A DNA stretch of 64,000 nt from Aulostomus chinensis (lineage: Eukaryota; Chordata; Actinopteri; Syngnathiformes; Aulostomidae), in NCBI GenBank assembly GCA_037954235.1, contig JBBMOA010000014.1, forward strand, positions 26,613,773 to 26,677,772, given 5' to 3'. A model generated the notes under the pieces. It saw only the letters and a program-made list of their open reading frames with translations. It searched no databases and was not told the DNA's origin. Made by a program: the position numbers and the translations under genes. Below, in pieces: positions 24,969-39,799 of the stretch; position 1 is the stretch's first letter; each line of letters begins with the position of its first letter.

Positions 24969-25719
24969 GAGACTTCGGGTTGGAACTGCAGATTGCCACC
25001 AAACTTGGCAGAAGGTAGTATCATGGACAGGGATAGAACACATTGAATTTGTGGCAGATCCATTCAACAAAGTGAAAAGATGCTGTTTTTGGATTTTAAA
25101 AAAAGTTGAATTGAAGCACGTGTTTTTTAGGAAGATGTCTTGGTGAAGGTATGTTCTCTGAAGTTAAGAGGTGCTACTATGACTTTTATGCTTCTGCACC
25201 ACCAAAAACTGCAGGCATGTTTTTGGGTCGCCCACCGATCCATCTGTACTTCCCATTCATGGTAACACAATATCTCTGGAATGCCTTGAGGTTCTGGAAC
25301 ACAAGGATGAACTTAAAAGAGTTTGGTATAACTTTGATACATTATTTTTACTTTTACTGTGTTACAGTGCCAGATGTATTTATCAGTTGTAGTTTCGGTT
25401 TCAACATAAGAGACACAAGATATCACTGACCTCCAAACTTTAGGGCTAGTGATGCCTTAAAATAACATTTGTTTTTAATTTACTTCATGAATTAGTTTAA
25501 GTTTTAAAGTTGTACTTGCTACTTGTAAACTCTGGGCTAATACATGTACTTCACAGAGTAGCCGTTGAGCAGTCCCATGTTATCCAACAAGGGCAACACC
25601 CTGTGAGATGCATTAAAATAATGCTTGCTCTCATATAGTAATTAAAACCTGCTCTGTGTTTAAAATGATGGTAAAATATGTTGCTGGAATTATTCTGCAG
25701 TTCCAGTAAACAATCTTCT

Positions 25720-25997
25720 CCGGGGGTAGAGTGGTCATCTAGTAACCCAAGGGTCGCTGGTTCGATCCTCGACCCCGGTGACCATGTCGAAGTGTCCTTG
25801 AGCAAGATACTGAACCCATAATTGCTCCTGATGAGTAGGTTGGTGTCTTGTATGGCAGCCTTCATCACCAGTGTGTGTGTGTGTGTGTGGTGTGTGTGTG
25901 TGAGTGAAGGGGTGAATGAGATGACACTGTAAAGCGCTTTGAGTGCCGCTTAGGTAGAATATATAAATATAAATTGAGTCCATTTACCATTTACCAT
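25720..25997 (+). mobile_element. Full-length tRNA-derived SINE (family B)
   Basis: Head GGGGGTAGAGTGGTCATCTA with B box CTGGTTCGATCCTCG. The body is GTCGAAGTGTCCTTGAGCAA, then an ACTGAACCC block and a TTGCTCCTGATGAGTAGGTT block. It continues with a (GT)n tract (25871-25902) and GTAAAGCGCTTTGAGTGCC, and ends in repeated CCATTTACC units. This is the complete architecture of a second, distinct teleost SINE. Its head and body recur in chimeric copies at 40015-40203 and 48280-48452. Confidence 0.8.
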
Positions 25998-28900
25998 TAA
26001 GAGGCAGTGCGGCTACACTACACACTGTATAAAAACACTTTGTTTGATTATTGTGGCCAAAAAATGATAATAATATAACGATATCCATTTTAAATTTGGG
26101 GCAACATAATAGTCGTGCTGTCAGTCGTATTAATCTTTCACACTTTTAAGTGGCAAGAGCTGGAGAGTCTTACCGTCACTGAAGAACGTTACCACCATCT
26201 ACCCATGTTTGCTGGAGTCCCAGATATTTACAGTGCTGGATTGGATTCGATGAATATGTCACAGGTCAATACTTGTATATTATGGCATCATTTGTCTGAG
26301 CATAGAAACTGTATTTTGATTTCTTACTTGCCAACGATACTGAAACAAATCTCTGAGGTAGGAGGGGACCAATCTTTTTGTTTTTGTCAGGGTCAGTACG
26401 GATACTAATTATAAGTAATCAAGGAGACAGTTAGCCAATATTTTAAATTCTCAATAATCTTACTTTTTAATTATTCAATAAATATTTCATTTTAAAACAT
26501 TTTCAATAGAATGAACAATTTGGTGTCCAAAACAAACTCCACCACAAAATTTTAAGACAATTTTCAACATTACTTTAGAAACATAAAAGTGCAAGGAGCT
26601 TCCAGCAACATTTCTGATGAAGTCTAATAAAATTTAGAATCAGATAAATTACCAACGTAGCTTTTATAAAGTAATTCAGCAAAAGTAAATCAAACTAGTG
26701 ACTAGGGCGGGACATATCTCAACTACAGACAGGCAGATGCAGCAGAAGCAAAGGGTATCTTTAATTTCATTTCTTTTATCAGCAAACAGATCAAAAATAT
26801 ACTGGCTCCAAACTTCATAAAAACGTTGCACGTTGGGTCCAATAATCCATCGACTGCGTCTCAGAAGACAAGATTGGTGCATTCTGGCAGATTCCCTCTT
26901 GAGCAAAAACAGTGACTACAGCTCTTTTCTTTTTTCTCTGATTATGTAGTACCAGGCACTTAAAATATCTTTGCCTCTCTACTGCTTAGACAGCCCCAGT
27001 TTCAAAAAGGCCATCTTTGCAGCAGTGCAACTTGGTCACTCGCTTTCTATTATTTCCAGTTAATTATCCAGGTGTTTTTTTGTATAGGAAGTATCTATGT
27101 GTTTTCATTTATGTATGTGATTGCACCAAAGGCCGGTCACAGGAAAAATTTCAATCTGGATGTTCCTTTGACATTACATATATCATATATAACTTTAATT
27201 TTCTTAAGACTGCACTGGCGTGTGCAGTCTAAACCTTCTAACTGAGAAAAAAATCTGACCTAGCAATCCCAGCAGAGACCTGAATGCCATTGAACACTAA
27301 TTGTTCTATAATGGTCTGGATTGTTGTGTATTCAGAGAACTACAATACCAGATGAAAATGACATGGACGTTCTTACATCTCTTCCGCAGCTGACATTTCC
27401 AGTGAATTTGCACGCTTATGTCCTGTAGTTATGTATATTGTCCACTTGATGGCAGCAGTATCTCTATGCATCACTGCCCACATGACCAAAGAGTGAAACA
27501 CTTTCACATGTGAAAGACTGCACAGCCAGAATAGTAAAGATGAGGAAACAAACTCTTTTTTATATAATATAGTTTGATCATTTACCGTCATTATCTAGTT
27601 AATCATAACAATATAGAAGGATCTAGAATTGTCATTTTAATCAATTTCAAGTTAGATGAATGTACATATTTGTCTGTTGCTTATTAGCTTATGGGCTCTC
27701 TGGACATACACACCTGGGCATCAGGAGGGTGTATTCTGTGGCTCATAACGTATCTTCTTGAGATCTGACTATTATGATCATTACATAATTGCAGGTGGGT
27801 AGTCAGGCAGTCAGTTTGAATGACAGTTTGAGCCAGGTGCAGCCTCATTTCTTGAGCACTTCATTGTGTTTATCATGGGTGTAGGAGGAGGTGTACACAT
27901 TTGCTGCATTATTGAGGCACCCAGTGGACATGTCAGGCCTCCTCAGGCATGTCCCCCATCCTGTTTTATAAAGGCCTGCTCATATATGGACATCTTCCTG
28001 CCTGCTGCTCGGTTGTACTATGTCGGCTTCCTGAACAACCCCCAACCCTCCTCCCACACCCTCTGGTGCACACATACACACACATATTTGTTAACTATGG
28101 GAAGAGGTGGGAGTGTCTCTTCCCCGTGCAGGAAATAATGTGGTTAATACTTATTTGATCATCAGTTTTTATGCCTGACATGACCAGAAACTTGGCACTG
28201 GTTGTGACTTCTTTTTCGGGTTTTTTTTTTGTGTGCGCATGTGTTGAACTGTTACGTCTGCTTCCAACACATCATATCATCTGCATGTGGTTGTGTTGCC
28301 ATCTTGCAACGCTTGTCCTACTCTCATTTATTTCCTGGAAGCAAAAAAAACAAAACCCCAAAAAACCCAGTTTGATCTGTAAGATGGAACTTTTCAAACT
28401 CTTTTGCACTTTGCTGGTAAAACAAATCCCAGTCTTCAAGAGTTTTACAATACAAATGTGTTGTTGTTGTTTTGTTACATTCATATACTCTAATTCTGTG
28501 GTGCCTCAGACAGCATCAGTGTGCTTTGGTGGCCTCCATAGGTCCTGAATGCTTGCAGATATTTATTCTGTCTGGAGAAGCAGCCACACGTTAAGCCTCA
28601 GGACACAGATAGTATCAATGGCTCCTTCATCCATGGATTTATGATTTTTCCATTTTCACCTGGAAAATCTTTGTAAATGAAAGATAATGAATGTCTTTTC
28701 CATATGATGCTCTGTGGGAATTAACTAAAATGTCCAAACTGGCCATCACAAAGCTATGGAGCCCTGGAGTAGACATAAAGAGAAAAAGAATGTGGGCACA
28801 GAGAGAAAAAATATAGTCACAAGATATAACTTGTTTAAAAGAATAACATGAGTAAATTGAGGCAACTAGTTACATCTTGTGGCCTCTACAAAAATGTTTC

Positions 28901-31439
28901 TGTCTCTATGGCCACCCCGGGGCTCCATACTAAACCACTACTGTGAATGAAACAGTTCTGAGATGTTAGAGGCCACACACCCCTCCTGGGACATATTATC
29001 AAGTGTGGATGTAATTGTTGGTCCACAGTAGGACTTGTAGGACTTAGTTGTTTTTGTGTTGCTTGCAAGTGTTAAGCAAATACATAACCAAACCATTAGA
29101 AGGTGTTCTTGTCTGCTTCTAGTTAGATTTCCTTCCTTCATCATTCATGACTAAAATAATCCTGTTGCACCTGTGGAAGTTTGTGAGAACTGCTTTGAGA
29201 ATTTCACAACCATTTCCAGGAATTTCATTGCAATGACTGCTGCTTTCAACTTAGATTTCAATGTGAATTTATTGAACATAGCAAATCAAAATAATGCAAA
29301 ATTACTTCATTTTTAGACGTATTTGTGTCTCAGCTGTATGTGTGGTGTACATTACCTTAATGATGGTCAACTGACCGAGAGCTTGGGAAGAAGTAAAGAA
29401 AAGGATGGCATGGATCTAATTGTGCAGAGACCTTTTTTCCAAATCCTTTTAAGTAAATTTCCTTGGCACCTTAGTAGTTGTGAGTGCATTGTACAACTTA
29501 AAACTAAAAACGCTTTTGTCATAAAAGGATTCTGGATCAAATAGGCCACTGTAAAGGATGACACAGTATCATGCAAATTTGTCGCCCATAATAACAGACA
29601 AATATACTTTACATCTTAAATGCCCTCTCCACTATTAGTCTTTATTGTCGTCACCCTACTCCCTTTGCGCTTTGCTCCACTTCTGCATCTCTGTGTCCTC
29701 ATAATTTCTGCGGTGATGTCCAATGATGAGGGTGCCATGAGAGGCAGCTGGCTAGCTAAGCACAGATGCACTAAGCATAGCAGAATGGATGGAGTAATAA
29801 GGTGGTTGGGAAAAAAAAGAAAAACAGAACACTCTGCTAGCATCTTTGAATGGGTGTAGCCTTAGCTAAGTGCTAGTTGGCAAAAAAAATGAGCAAGAGA
29901 ACATGTTAAAATGTGATGTTGAAAGGCCCGATATATCTATGTGTCATGTTAGTATTGTCATTGTGAGCACATTAGCATTAACCCAGAGCTGTACTGTGTT
30001 TTTAAATGTAATTGAATCTGTAAGTTTTTATCCTTTATTCTAGTTGATGTTGCGTAGAAAATCTTCGAGAGGAAGGTGCTTCTGTGGAGCAACAATTTGT
30101 CTGCTATTACAAAACCTCCAGTCCTTACAGCAGGCTCCTAACAATAAACAGTCCACGCAGTTTGCTTTATCTGAGCATGTGTCCACTTTGAGACGCCCCT
30201 GTGCCACGTGTCTCCAAGACAAGAATTCCAGCCACCCTGATCTTTGGGGTGGAAGCCTTCCAGGGAATGTCGGCTTCCAGTTAACAAACATAAACGTCTG
30301 GTACTGTAGAGAGGAGCAACAGTCAGGATGTCACCCTGCCCAGAAAATCTACCCCAGCCACTGGTTACATGCCTGGGATTCTTCTCTACAAGCGGCCCTT
30401 TCCTGCTTTGATTTTTTTCTCCTGAAACATTTTCCTTCACCAGACAGTGGCAAAAGAAATATTTTCCAGTCCAAAAATAAGTTTCTTTAATTGCATTGAC
30501 TAGAAAGTATACAGCGGGTGGTCTGTCCCGCTGTAAAAATGTGCCTTTGATTGATGTTCATTAGGAGTGGAACAGGGTGGTATTCTGCTCAGCATTGCAC
30601 CCGCGTTCCATTGGAGTTACACTGTTCTGAAAACAAACCACCGCAACCGGCCCTCACATACTTTCCCTGTGAGATCCTGGTCACTGCTTTGAATGAATAC
30701 AGCATTATAAAGCTTCAAAATGCATGACTGAAAAAGACCCACTCATCATTTGAACTCTGTGCACCAGACTAGGTGTGAGTGTCCTTTACTTCCTTTACTT
30801 TTGCACTGAGTTGCAACTACAGTTACATGGCCTTTTTAGGACAAGACTTTACCCGGTCTTCATGACCTTATGATTGTGTAAATGTTCTCACTCATGTCAA
30901 TGATTTACTAAACTGTGATAATGTGTATTCAAAACTTTTCTGTTTACTTTTCATCATCAGATTATGTTCTGTTTATGTTCTCCAGAAAAAAGCTGTTGAG
31001 TGTTACCGGCAATTGCAGCACAGCGCATGCAGGATTTGAGCAATTGAAATGAACCAGCAGATGTTCAATTTGTGCCACAGAAAATTCTGTGACTGGAGTT
31101 CACAGAGTGCAGCAAGGTATGCAAGCATGCTGTGCTGCACCATTCCTAGTGATTAGTATGTATATATTATGCATTTGCATTGTAAATGATCTCCTACCAT
31201 GCATTGTGTGTATGTTTACTGCATATGCAAGCTTAACCCCTGTGACAATACTCTTACCATCAAATAACACAACTATAAGGCCGAACTCTTCTTATGTAGT
31301 CGACATGAGAAATCCTCAGAGCAACGCAACAAAATAATGTATAAACCATTCTGCATTTAGGAGCTGAGACCCTCAGAGCCCAGCTGACTGCTAGTTAGCT
31401 TAGCATAGTAAATGGTAGTGGATGGGAACCATCCCCGAA
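25998..31439. other. Long stretch without recognised genes (likely intronic or intergenic)
   Basis: I read both strands for exon-like translations and found none I can support. The largest open frame (30044-30490, 148 codons) has no family resemblance and overlaps an antisense frame of similar quality. Local features are an A/C-rich run near 28345-28370 and GTT repeats near 28459. If gng12 begins at 6.7 kb, this is intron. Confidence 0.35.
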
Positions 31440-32990
31440 ACATGGTGGAGAGGTTTGTGTGCGCCTATGAACCTGGGAGTTGTTTTTTTCTGGATCTTTG
31501 CGCTCCTGATAGGGTCTCCCTTGGCAAAATGGTCTCAGGTGAATGGCCAGACGAAGAATGATTCAGAACTGACTGACTGACCCTGTTGTTAAAGAAAGCC
31601 TGGGGCCCCCATGTCAAGCCAGGTTCAGAAAGTAGGCCCATTGGTGAGCACCTGATGGCTGGGTTTTTCACCTGGCTGGGCACAGCCAAAAAGAGCAATG
31701 TGGACTCTTCTGATCCCTACAGACCCACCACTACCAGGGAGAATCACTGGGGTTGGATGCACTATCCTAAGAGTGGTGGTGAAGGCAGAGGGGCCAGGCT
31801 GCAGAAACGGTCTCTGGGGACATGTCTGTACTGTGAACAGAGTCCTGCACTGAGCTCCCATAGGGGACCCCATAGTTCTACATGGGGATTTCAGTGTGCA
31901 AATGCACAACAACGGAGACGCTTGGAAGGGCATGATAGTGAAGAAAAGGATCCGAACCCAAGTGGTGTTTTGTTTTTGGGCTTTGGAGCAAGTCATGGCA
32001 TTTCTTTCGTGAACACCATGTTTGAGCATAAGGATTCTCTTCACAGCACCAGGTACCAGGGCACCCTTGGATGAATGTTGATGATTGATGAGTGACAGAC
32101 CTGAGGCTTAATATCTTATACACTCGGTGAAGAGAGGGGCTGAGCTGTCAGCTGATCACCATCTGGTGGTGTGTTGGGTCAGATGCCAAGGGAGGCCTCT
32201 GGATAGACATGGAAAGCCTAATTACGTTGGGTGGGAGAACAAGGATTGTCTGGAAGAGGTCTGTGTTCGGATGACCTTCAACTCTCACCTCTGGCAGAGC
32301 TTTTCCAGCATCCCTGTTAAGGAGAAGGGCATTGAACCAGAGTGGTGAAAGTTCAAAGCTTCCATTGCTGAGCTGTGGCTCTGTCTCAGGGTTTTAGGGG
32401 ACTCAAGGGGCTGTACCCCTCCTGGTGAACACTGACTGAAAAAGGAGACTTTTGGGGAAATGTTATCCCAGGGTCCTCCAGAGGCAGTTGCAAGGGATTG
32501 ATGGGCCTGTGGGACAACAGCCTTGGGTGTGACTGATGCTAAGGAGAGGCATTAGAGGAGGACTTTCACTTGGCACCAAATGGATTCTGGAAACCATTCG
32601 GCACCTCAAGAAGGGAAAGCCAGGAGCCATCCAAGTTGTGTACAGCAGGGATGGGGCACTGCTGACCTCAACTGAGGAAGTAGTCAGCTGTGGAAGCAAC
32701 CCTTAAGGACCTCCTGAACCCAACTAGCCCACCCTCTATACCAGCAGAGGCAGAGCTGGAAGATGATGGCAAATCAACTTAAATATCCTTGGAGAGAAGA
32801 CACTGAGGTAGTCAAACATCTCCACAGTGGTGGTGGTGGTGGTAGCTGGGTTCTCCCTGAGGGATAAGACGAGAAGTTCGGTCATCTGTGAGGAACTTGG
32901 AGTGAAGTCACTGCTCCTTTGCATTGAAAGGAGCCAGTTGAGGCGGTTTGGGCGTCTAGTCAGCATGCCACCTTGACAGGTTTTCCACAC
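31440..32990 (+). mobile_element. Internally deleted LINE (same family as 12560 fragment)
   Basis: Starts with a 5' UTR-like region (CCTGATAGGGTCTCCCTTGG, CAGGTGAATGGCCAGACGAA). It carries an apurinic-endonuclease region recognisable at about 31880-32170, including a HGDFSV-like block out of frame and the MIDD-type positions near 32080. It skips most of the reverse transcriptase and ends with the C-terminal AGCTGGGTTCTCCCTGAGGG ... GGAGCCAGTTGAGGCGGTTT segment (32846-32960). A (GGT)n tract sits at 32826-32843. There are multiple stops and frameshifts and no intact ORF. Confidence 0.7.
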
Positions 32991-33229
32991 AAGACAGCAA
33001 AAAAAAAAAAAAAGTATTCCCAAATGTTTGCATGGTCCTTTAAACCTGCATTAACTATTTTTTTTTTTGTCCACTTGAGGACAGGGGGAAAAATTGTGAA
33101 TATTTCATTGATACATAATCGCCTTTTAAGCTGACCTGTTTAATTTATTTTCAAATAATTGCATTTACTCACCCAGCAGTTACAGTGCATCATTCATTTT
33201 ACTTTTGGTTTCGAGAGTTTCTTAAAGTA

Positions 33230-33960
33230 GAATGGGAGCCCTCAGCTGTCAGGCTCCCCTCTTGCGGAACTGCCTCCCAGTTTCGGTCCGGGATGCAGAC
33301 ACCCTCTCTATGTTCAAGAGCAGACTTAAGACCTTCCTTTTTGATCAAGCTTAGAGTTAGTGCTGCTATGGGCTTAGACTGCCAGGGGATCTCCCATGAT
33401 GCACTGGGCATCTCTCTCCACCTCTCTTTCCTCTCTGTCCCCCTGTATGTGTTAATAAATCATACTCATATGTGTTACTAACTCATCTTCTTCTCCGGAG
33501 CCTTCGGACCCCCCACATCCCAGATCCCGGGTGCTGCTGGAGGAGGGTACAGACCTGAAGAGGCTCAAGCTGCCACCTGTAGCTCCACCTGCTCACGTCC
33601 CCATCTGTCCATCAGTCTCTTTCCGTTTCTCTCCTTCTTGAACTCTGACCCTCTGTTTCCTTCTGTATATCTGTCTTCCTCCATTATCTGTCTTTGTCTC
33701 TGCCCCGCTCTCCTGCTCTCTTTCCCCCCAACCGGTCAAAGCAGAAGGCCGTCCCCATTGAGCCTGGGTCTGCTCAAAGTTCCTGCCTGTTAAAAGGAAG
33801 GTTTTCATTGCCACTGTTGCAGGATGTGCTTGCTGATGGAGAATTGTTGGGTGTAAATTCATTGAAGGACTGTGGTACTGGACCTGCTCTACCTGTAAAG
33901 TGTCATGAGATAACTTCTGTTGTGATTTGGCGCTATACAAATAAAATTGACTTGAGTTGA
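33230..33960 (+). mobile_element. L2-like LINE 3' end (second copy) with reverse-transcriptase C-terminus
   Basis: The upstream part translates to LLRNCLPVSVRDADTLSMFK, then SRLKTFLFDQA before a stop. This matches the C-terminal end typical of L2-clade reverse transcriptases (a W/LPxxxRxxxTLxxFKSRLKT pattern). It is followed by the same 3' UTR as 11530-12165 and a tail of TATACAAATAAAATTGACTTG plus short ACTTG-type repeats. 5' truncated, as usual for LINEs. Confidence 0.75.
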
Positions 33961-36900
33961 CTTGACTAATTTTGTTTTGACTAGTTATATGTGACTGATA
34001 ATGACAATGAACATGAAGCACAGGTTGCTGCATCAGGACCAGATTCACTTGCCCCAAGAAAAACCCTGCTTCTAGAGTTCAAAAACTACTGTTAGACCCT
34101 AACTATAAATTAGCACCGGGAGGGTATGAGCACAGGTATTTTTCTGACTGACTTCTTAATTTGTAGTGGTTAGCGTGCAAATTAACACACAGTATACACA
34201 ACATAATGTATTTAAATTTGCAAGGGGTATTCTACTGCCATTTGTGCTATTACTGTACTACTTGTAGTATTTAATTCTATTTAAAACATGTCTTAAATGT
34301 GCAACTGACATGCTGAGAACATGTAGAGTTCGCAGAAGAAAGGCAAGAATTTTTTCAATGTCTCTCCCTTGTCCTTAAAAAGCCACGTATATATCTTTGT
34401 GTGATTACAAGTAATGCTTTGGAACTGGGCTGTTAGTTGAAAACCTGCACCATCACCAGGTATTCCCGTACATTGTGTGAAATTGGTAGATTGTGTCAAC
34501 CATCACAAACTGCTGTTCTAAGGTACCTAATTTTTGCCATATTAGTTGAAGAAATAGTGTGTAATTTTTGTATCAGGCCCCAGGAGGGTGATAACAATGT
34601 TGATTAACCTGTGGTGAGAGGCTAATTTTGTCCTTTTTTCACGCTTAGAGGTGTGGAATATCTGCCTGGAAAACTTCAGAGACATTAAAAGCCTTTTTAT
34701 GGAGCTGCCAAGTAGCCTATTAGCTTGTTTTAGCTTGCACACTGGCCAAAGTCTATCTGAACTCCTCAGCAAAAGCTGAAAGGATTTCCCAAATGTGGCC
34801 ATGGATTTCAGGACTCAAAATCACATCAAAACACTAGAAAATCAGGAATGCCTCTTATTTCCATAGGATTGCATCTCATGACAACATGGTAGCACTTAAG
34901 CAGCAGTGACCCTTGTGCATAGTTGGGTGATGTGGATAACTTGGATTCCTTCTTTTATTAATGATACCTGTTTCTCTTCCTCTGAATCTCTTAGCTCACT
35001 GTGTATTTATGCACTCCCTCTGGCAATAATATTTAGGGCCAAAGGCCAGATTACTAATGTGTCAAGACTGCAGAGTTGCAATCAGGTAACTTCCAGACAG
35101 GAAGATGTCATGGGACAAAAGCTGCAACAACTTGTGGAGCCTCCCTACATGGACATGGAGTCCGCCCCGGTGGCTTTGACGCTCACAGCCATCTCCTCTG
35201 CCTCCCCCACGGCTGCTCATTATGTGCCGTTTAGTGCTCACTCAGCGCTGAGGTGCTCCAAAGTTCACAGGAAGGAGAAGGGGGAGGTTGGAGAGTCATT
35301 CCTGTTAGTGAGGTCAGAAGGCTTTGTATTTTTTCCAAACCTTCCCTCCCTCCCTCCCTCTGTCTCTCTGTCTGTCCGTCGGTCTGTCTCTCTCTTTTGT
35401 TCATCATGATAAGCATCCAGGTGGCAGCAGTGAAGAAACCTCCCTATCACCCACTACCACCTTCCCTCTGTGCTGATTAGATCAGCCACTTAAACCACAG
35501 AAAACATGATCTCCCTCACAAAAGAAAGTACAGAAACCACCTCAATATACCTCTCATAGTCAAGGCATGCACTTTTCCCTTCTACGACTGACCCAGTACT
35601 TTGTGAAGAATAAATGTACCTCTGACTGTTTGCACGTGTTTAGTTTTTTTGCCTAACACACATTGTTGTGTTTCTACCAATCTTTGTGTCCTGTTGAGCC
35701 CTACCTACATTTGCAGGAAAATGTTACAACCCCCGAGATGGAATCAGTGAAATGAAGAAAGCAAGGAAAACTTAGCTTGCACGTGAAACTGCAACTGTGT
35801 GTGGTGGGCGGGTATGTCAGTTAGCTAGTCATATGAATGTGTGGGGAAGTAGGGAAAAGGTGAGAGCACTTGGGGTGGCAAGAAAATGTGCAGCAGTATG
35901 ACCGGATAGCTGCTAATGTTTATCCTTAAGCAAAACCGCCCATGCTGTGGCCTCTGGAATTGATGTGTCAGTTTGCAGTAGCCTTCACACAGCCCTGGTT
36001 TACGCAGTTGCTGGTGGAATGAGAGGAATTTTCTGCAGCTAGTTTCATATTTCCACCCTCTTTGGGAAATTTACCCATTTTCACAAATGCTTACTTTAAC
36101 TATCGTCATACATTTGTCTGAAGGGAAATCCTGGATTATTGTAACAATGAGTGCTGTTACTTGGTAGTTTGGTGCCATGCAGGCTAAAGGTGGTGTGAGA
36201 ATGAGGGGCTCGGGGTTTACTGAATTCCTATCCAGTGAGCAGAGAGCACTGGTTGCTGTCTAGACAAAGCTCAGTTGTCTGGGAGACCTGCAGAACCAGG
36301 ACTGCCCCGGGCTCCAGGAAGTATTGGTGGGAGAGAGTGGGCTGTTTTTTTCTTTCCTTCTTTTCATCCAGTTCTCATCTTCTCCCTCCTTGGGGGATTC
36401 CAACGAATTCAGTCAACTGCTGAGAGCGTTTTTGGGCGGTGAGAGTTTTTCTCCCATGATTGGGTGGAGACAAAGTGCAGCCATATCAATGGCATAAAAA
36501 TGTCACCGCTTTCTCTACACAGGAAATAGCAGCCTTGCCCACCTTGCATACAGAATGTAAGCACACAATCATGCAGATTTGTGCAATTTGTGTTTTTTTT
36601 TTTAACAATAAAGTTTTCTGCTCTTAGAGTCACTTTGCATGTTTCTGTTGTCTTTGGGTGAGTGTGTGCAGTAAGATAAGGCAAAGGCTTTCTCACACAG
36701 CATTGGATCAGGGAGCAGACTGGGCTGATTCTGGGGCTCATTAGCTGTTACACTCTGTTGTGCATGACGGTCTGTTCTTGTGGCCATGTGCATCCTTCCA
36801 CTGGAAGGCCCAGACAGTCTTGAGAGGATTTGTAGTGATGACAGCAGAATTATGAGGTGTTTGAAATGTCTAATTGAGGAAAATACAGTATGGAGAAAAC

Positions 36901-39799
36901 AGAAATAACCCTGTAAACCCCCTTTGTCTCAAATTGTTTTATCCTGCTTAAAATCTCCACAGTAAACTCCTCAGACCACATGGCTGGCAAACAACTGTTG
37001 ACAGCACTAACAGGTTAAAACACACACTGCAGCCCGGTAGGTCACCCTGGTGATGTTACGCACCACAGATGGCTCCATAGTATTTTAAGTGTTATATTTC
37101 AACTCACGATGGTATGCAAATATCAGGAATTTCAAGTTTGTCACCAGGATGTGTTGTTACTAGGCAAAATGACAGTAAAAAAAATGTGAACATTTCCTAT
37201 TACAGAACAACCCCTCAAAAACCTCTTGGCCTGCACCAAACGTAATTGCTGTTTTCATTGTTATTGCATGGTGTTATTCTACTGCATGGTGTGAAGAAAC
37301 AGTATGCATTGCATTTGGGAGGAGCTGTCTTCTCTACGTCAGTGAACCAAACTAAGATATGACCTCTGTACCATTTGGCATTGATATACTAAGGAGGGGT
37401 CAACAGGTGGTGTTGGTAATCAGTCCAGGAAGCTTCTCTCTGGTGCAACAGTGTGTCATTCCTCTGCATGCAACACCTTTGCATAATATCGTCAACTATT
37501 CCCTCATTCATGTTTATGACCAACTCTCTGCGTTGCATTTGGCCATCTGGATGTAGCTCCACTTTTGGTGGAGCTTTGTGTGCATCAAGTCAAAATAACT
37601 TCCTCTGGTGACAAACCTACATGCTCCTTAGAAGTCAGTTAAAGCAGCACGTGCATGCAGAAAAGAGCAGCACATGTCTCAGGTCTTTGTTTACTTTTGA
37701 CTTTCAGGTGTGTGAATGGAGATAAAAGATAGAAAGACAGATTCTATGCATGGTATTCACGTTGTCTCTGCAGGATGAGAATGAAAGATCATAGATGAAT
37801 GAATTTGTCTGGGATTTACATGTATATTTCTGAAAGCTATGAACTTTTGTAATGGCTGGCTGCAGGTTGTGTGATCTCACACACTTAAAAGAACCTGTTT
37901 TTCCTGCATGTGGGACCCAGGTGGGAGGAAAAGACAGGATGACAGAAACTCGAGTGTGAGTCTGTTGTCCTTCAGCTGACCTCACTCCCAGCAAAGGTGT
38001 TTGTGCACGCTACTGCAGCACTCTTGGGAAAGGTGTGTGGTGGAGAAACTCACAGTTTGTGACTCAGCCGCTTGGAAGCCTCATCTCCTGTTTTTGTCTG
38101 CAGTGCAAATACTGCTTTAAGCGATTCTTTTCATGTTGGCTGACTTCACACAGTTTTTTTGGACAGCACCCTTGACAACTTTCAAGAATCAATTAAAAAC
38201 AAAGTGTGTCATCGATAATACACAGATTGGAATGTGACGTTCATGCAGTTTGTCTCCACCAAACCTCAGAGGCGACATTGTGTGTTTGTTCCTCTGTCTC
38301 TTTCCTCTGCATGCATCACTGGACAGTCTGGCTCCCTGATAGCATCAGACTGTCTGAGAGTGGCGCTGATGGGGGCGCAGTTAAATTTGTAAACGCTCTG
38401 AACTTCTGTCGCGGTGCCTGTGTTGCACACAATACCCAAATAGCGGTCCTGAGTGTGTCACAATACTGATAGCATGTCTGCATTGTCACCATGCCTTTCC
38501 AATGTGCCTAAGCCTCAGAGCTTATTGTAGAAGCCGAGGCAGATCCCAGTCCAGGAGCAGGATGGGGTTGGTGTTGTTGCCAGGCAGTTTAGGGGTGTAA
38601 AACACAGATAATAGTGCTGCTGGTGTCCCATGGCCACTAAAGTAGAACAGGACAGCTGATAGGTAATCATTTAGGCTGCAGCGCTCAGCCCACCTTCTGG
38701 TTATCAGTCACAGAATGAACACCTCATTTGCATGTAAACAAAATGCCTCTTAGTTTGATTCTGTTGACTTATACTAAACAAAAGGGAGTTAGGAGTTGGG
38801 AGTTGAAATCTGTAATGGAACTATAATCGCAATCTCATATATACATGAAAACAAATTTACCTTTTATTATGAATGTCATTTAAAGAAATTTCTCTTGGCA
38901 GAACTTTTTCTTTTTGAACTTATCAACTTTGCTCTTCTCATTTTACATTAAAGAAAAGGAGTTGTATGTATTTTAATACTGTTAACTCTTAATTTACATT
39001 TTTCACTTATCAATTGTTTCTTGCATGTCCCCCTCATTTTTATCCCCATTTGCCAGTACACCCTACTAAGCCTTTCTGGTCATTGCCGTCTGCCGCTCTG
39101 GGGACCCCCACAGACCCTCCCAGACCACTGTGTGCTTCCTTTATAGTAGGTGGAGTCCTCAACTTCCTCTCCACCAAAAAGGCATTGCACATGGGAGGAT
39201 CACAGTGCCCCCCCCCCCCCCCCCCCCCCAGTTCCCCTTGAACAGACTGACCAGGAAGGGTGCTAGTGCAGTGACCAGGACACATGCTGTCAACTGGCTT
39301 CCAACTTGCAAACAAGGGTAAGGATACCTTACCAAATGCCAAACTATTAGCCCTGTAATGGCAGGCAAGACCACTGTCCCACCTGGGTGTCAGGGTTATT
39401 CATCAACATAAGAAGTTCGTGGATGAGTTAGATCGCTGATCAAACATTAGAACTGATTATAATACTAATAAAACCTTTTGAGTTATTTGCTAATTACAAC
39501 CTTGAGGTTTCCTTGACCTAAGCTCGTACAACTCCTTTTACTTTAGAGTAGAAAACCATGAAAACACTTCCCTCTCACGAGTATCATGAGCCAAGATATG
39601 ATCAGGAGCCTCATACACACGAGTGTTTGGGTCATTGAGCGGTCACTGAATGAGTGATGAGCATGGCCTGAAGAAACTGGGAGAGGAGGTTATGTTCATC
39701 TGAGCAACTCTTGTTTAAACACTGTATGAACATTCACCCTCATCCAGTCAGTTTTTTTATCCAGGGGCACATCAGTGGTAAGATTTATATATACAAAGT
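33961..39799. other. Long stretch without recognised genes
   Basis: No coding exon could be supported. Simple-sequence features: a CCCT-rich tract then TCTG/TCTC repeats at 35341-35398, and a pure run of 22 C at 39208-39229, which may form a G-quadruplex or i-motif and is a likely sequencing hazard. The 167-codon open frame at 34906-35409 overlaps this CT-rich tract and looks incidental. Confidence 0.35.

Noticed and set aside
30044..30490. 148-codon plus-strand open frame
   Set aside because: No family resemblance and an equally long antisense frame. It may be a repeat or chance; no splice or promoter support.
34906..35409. 167-codon plus-strand open frame
   Set aside because: The last third is a CT-rich simple repeat and the rest has no recognisable domain. 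Antisense frames are similar.
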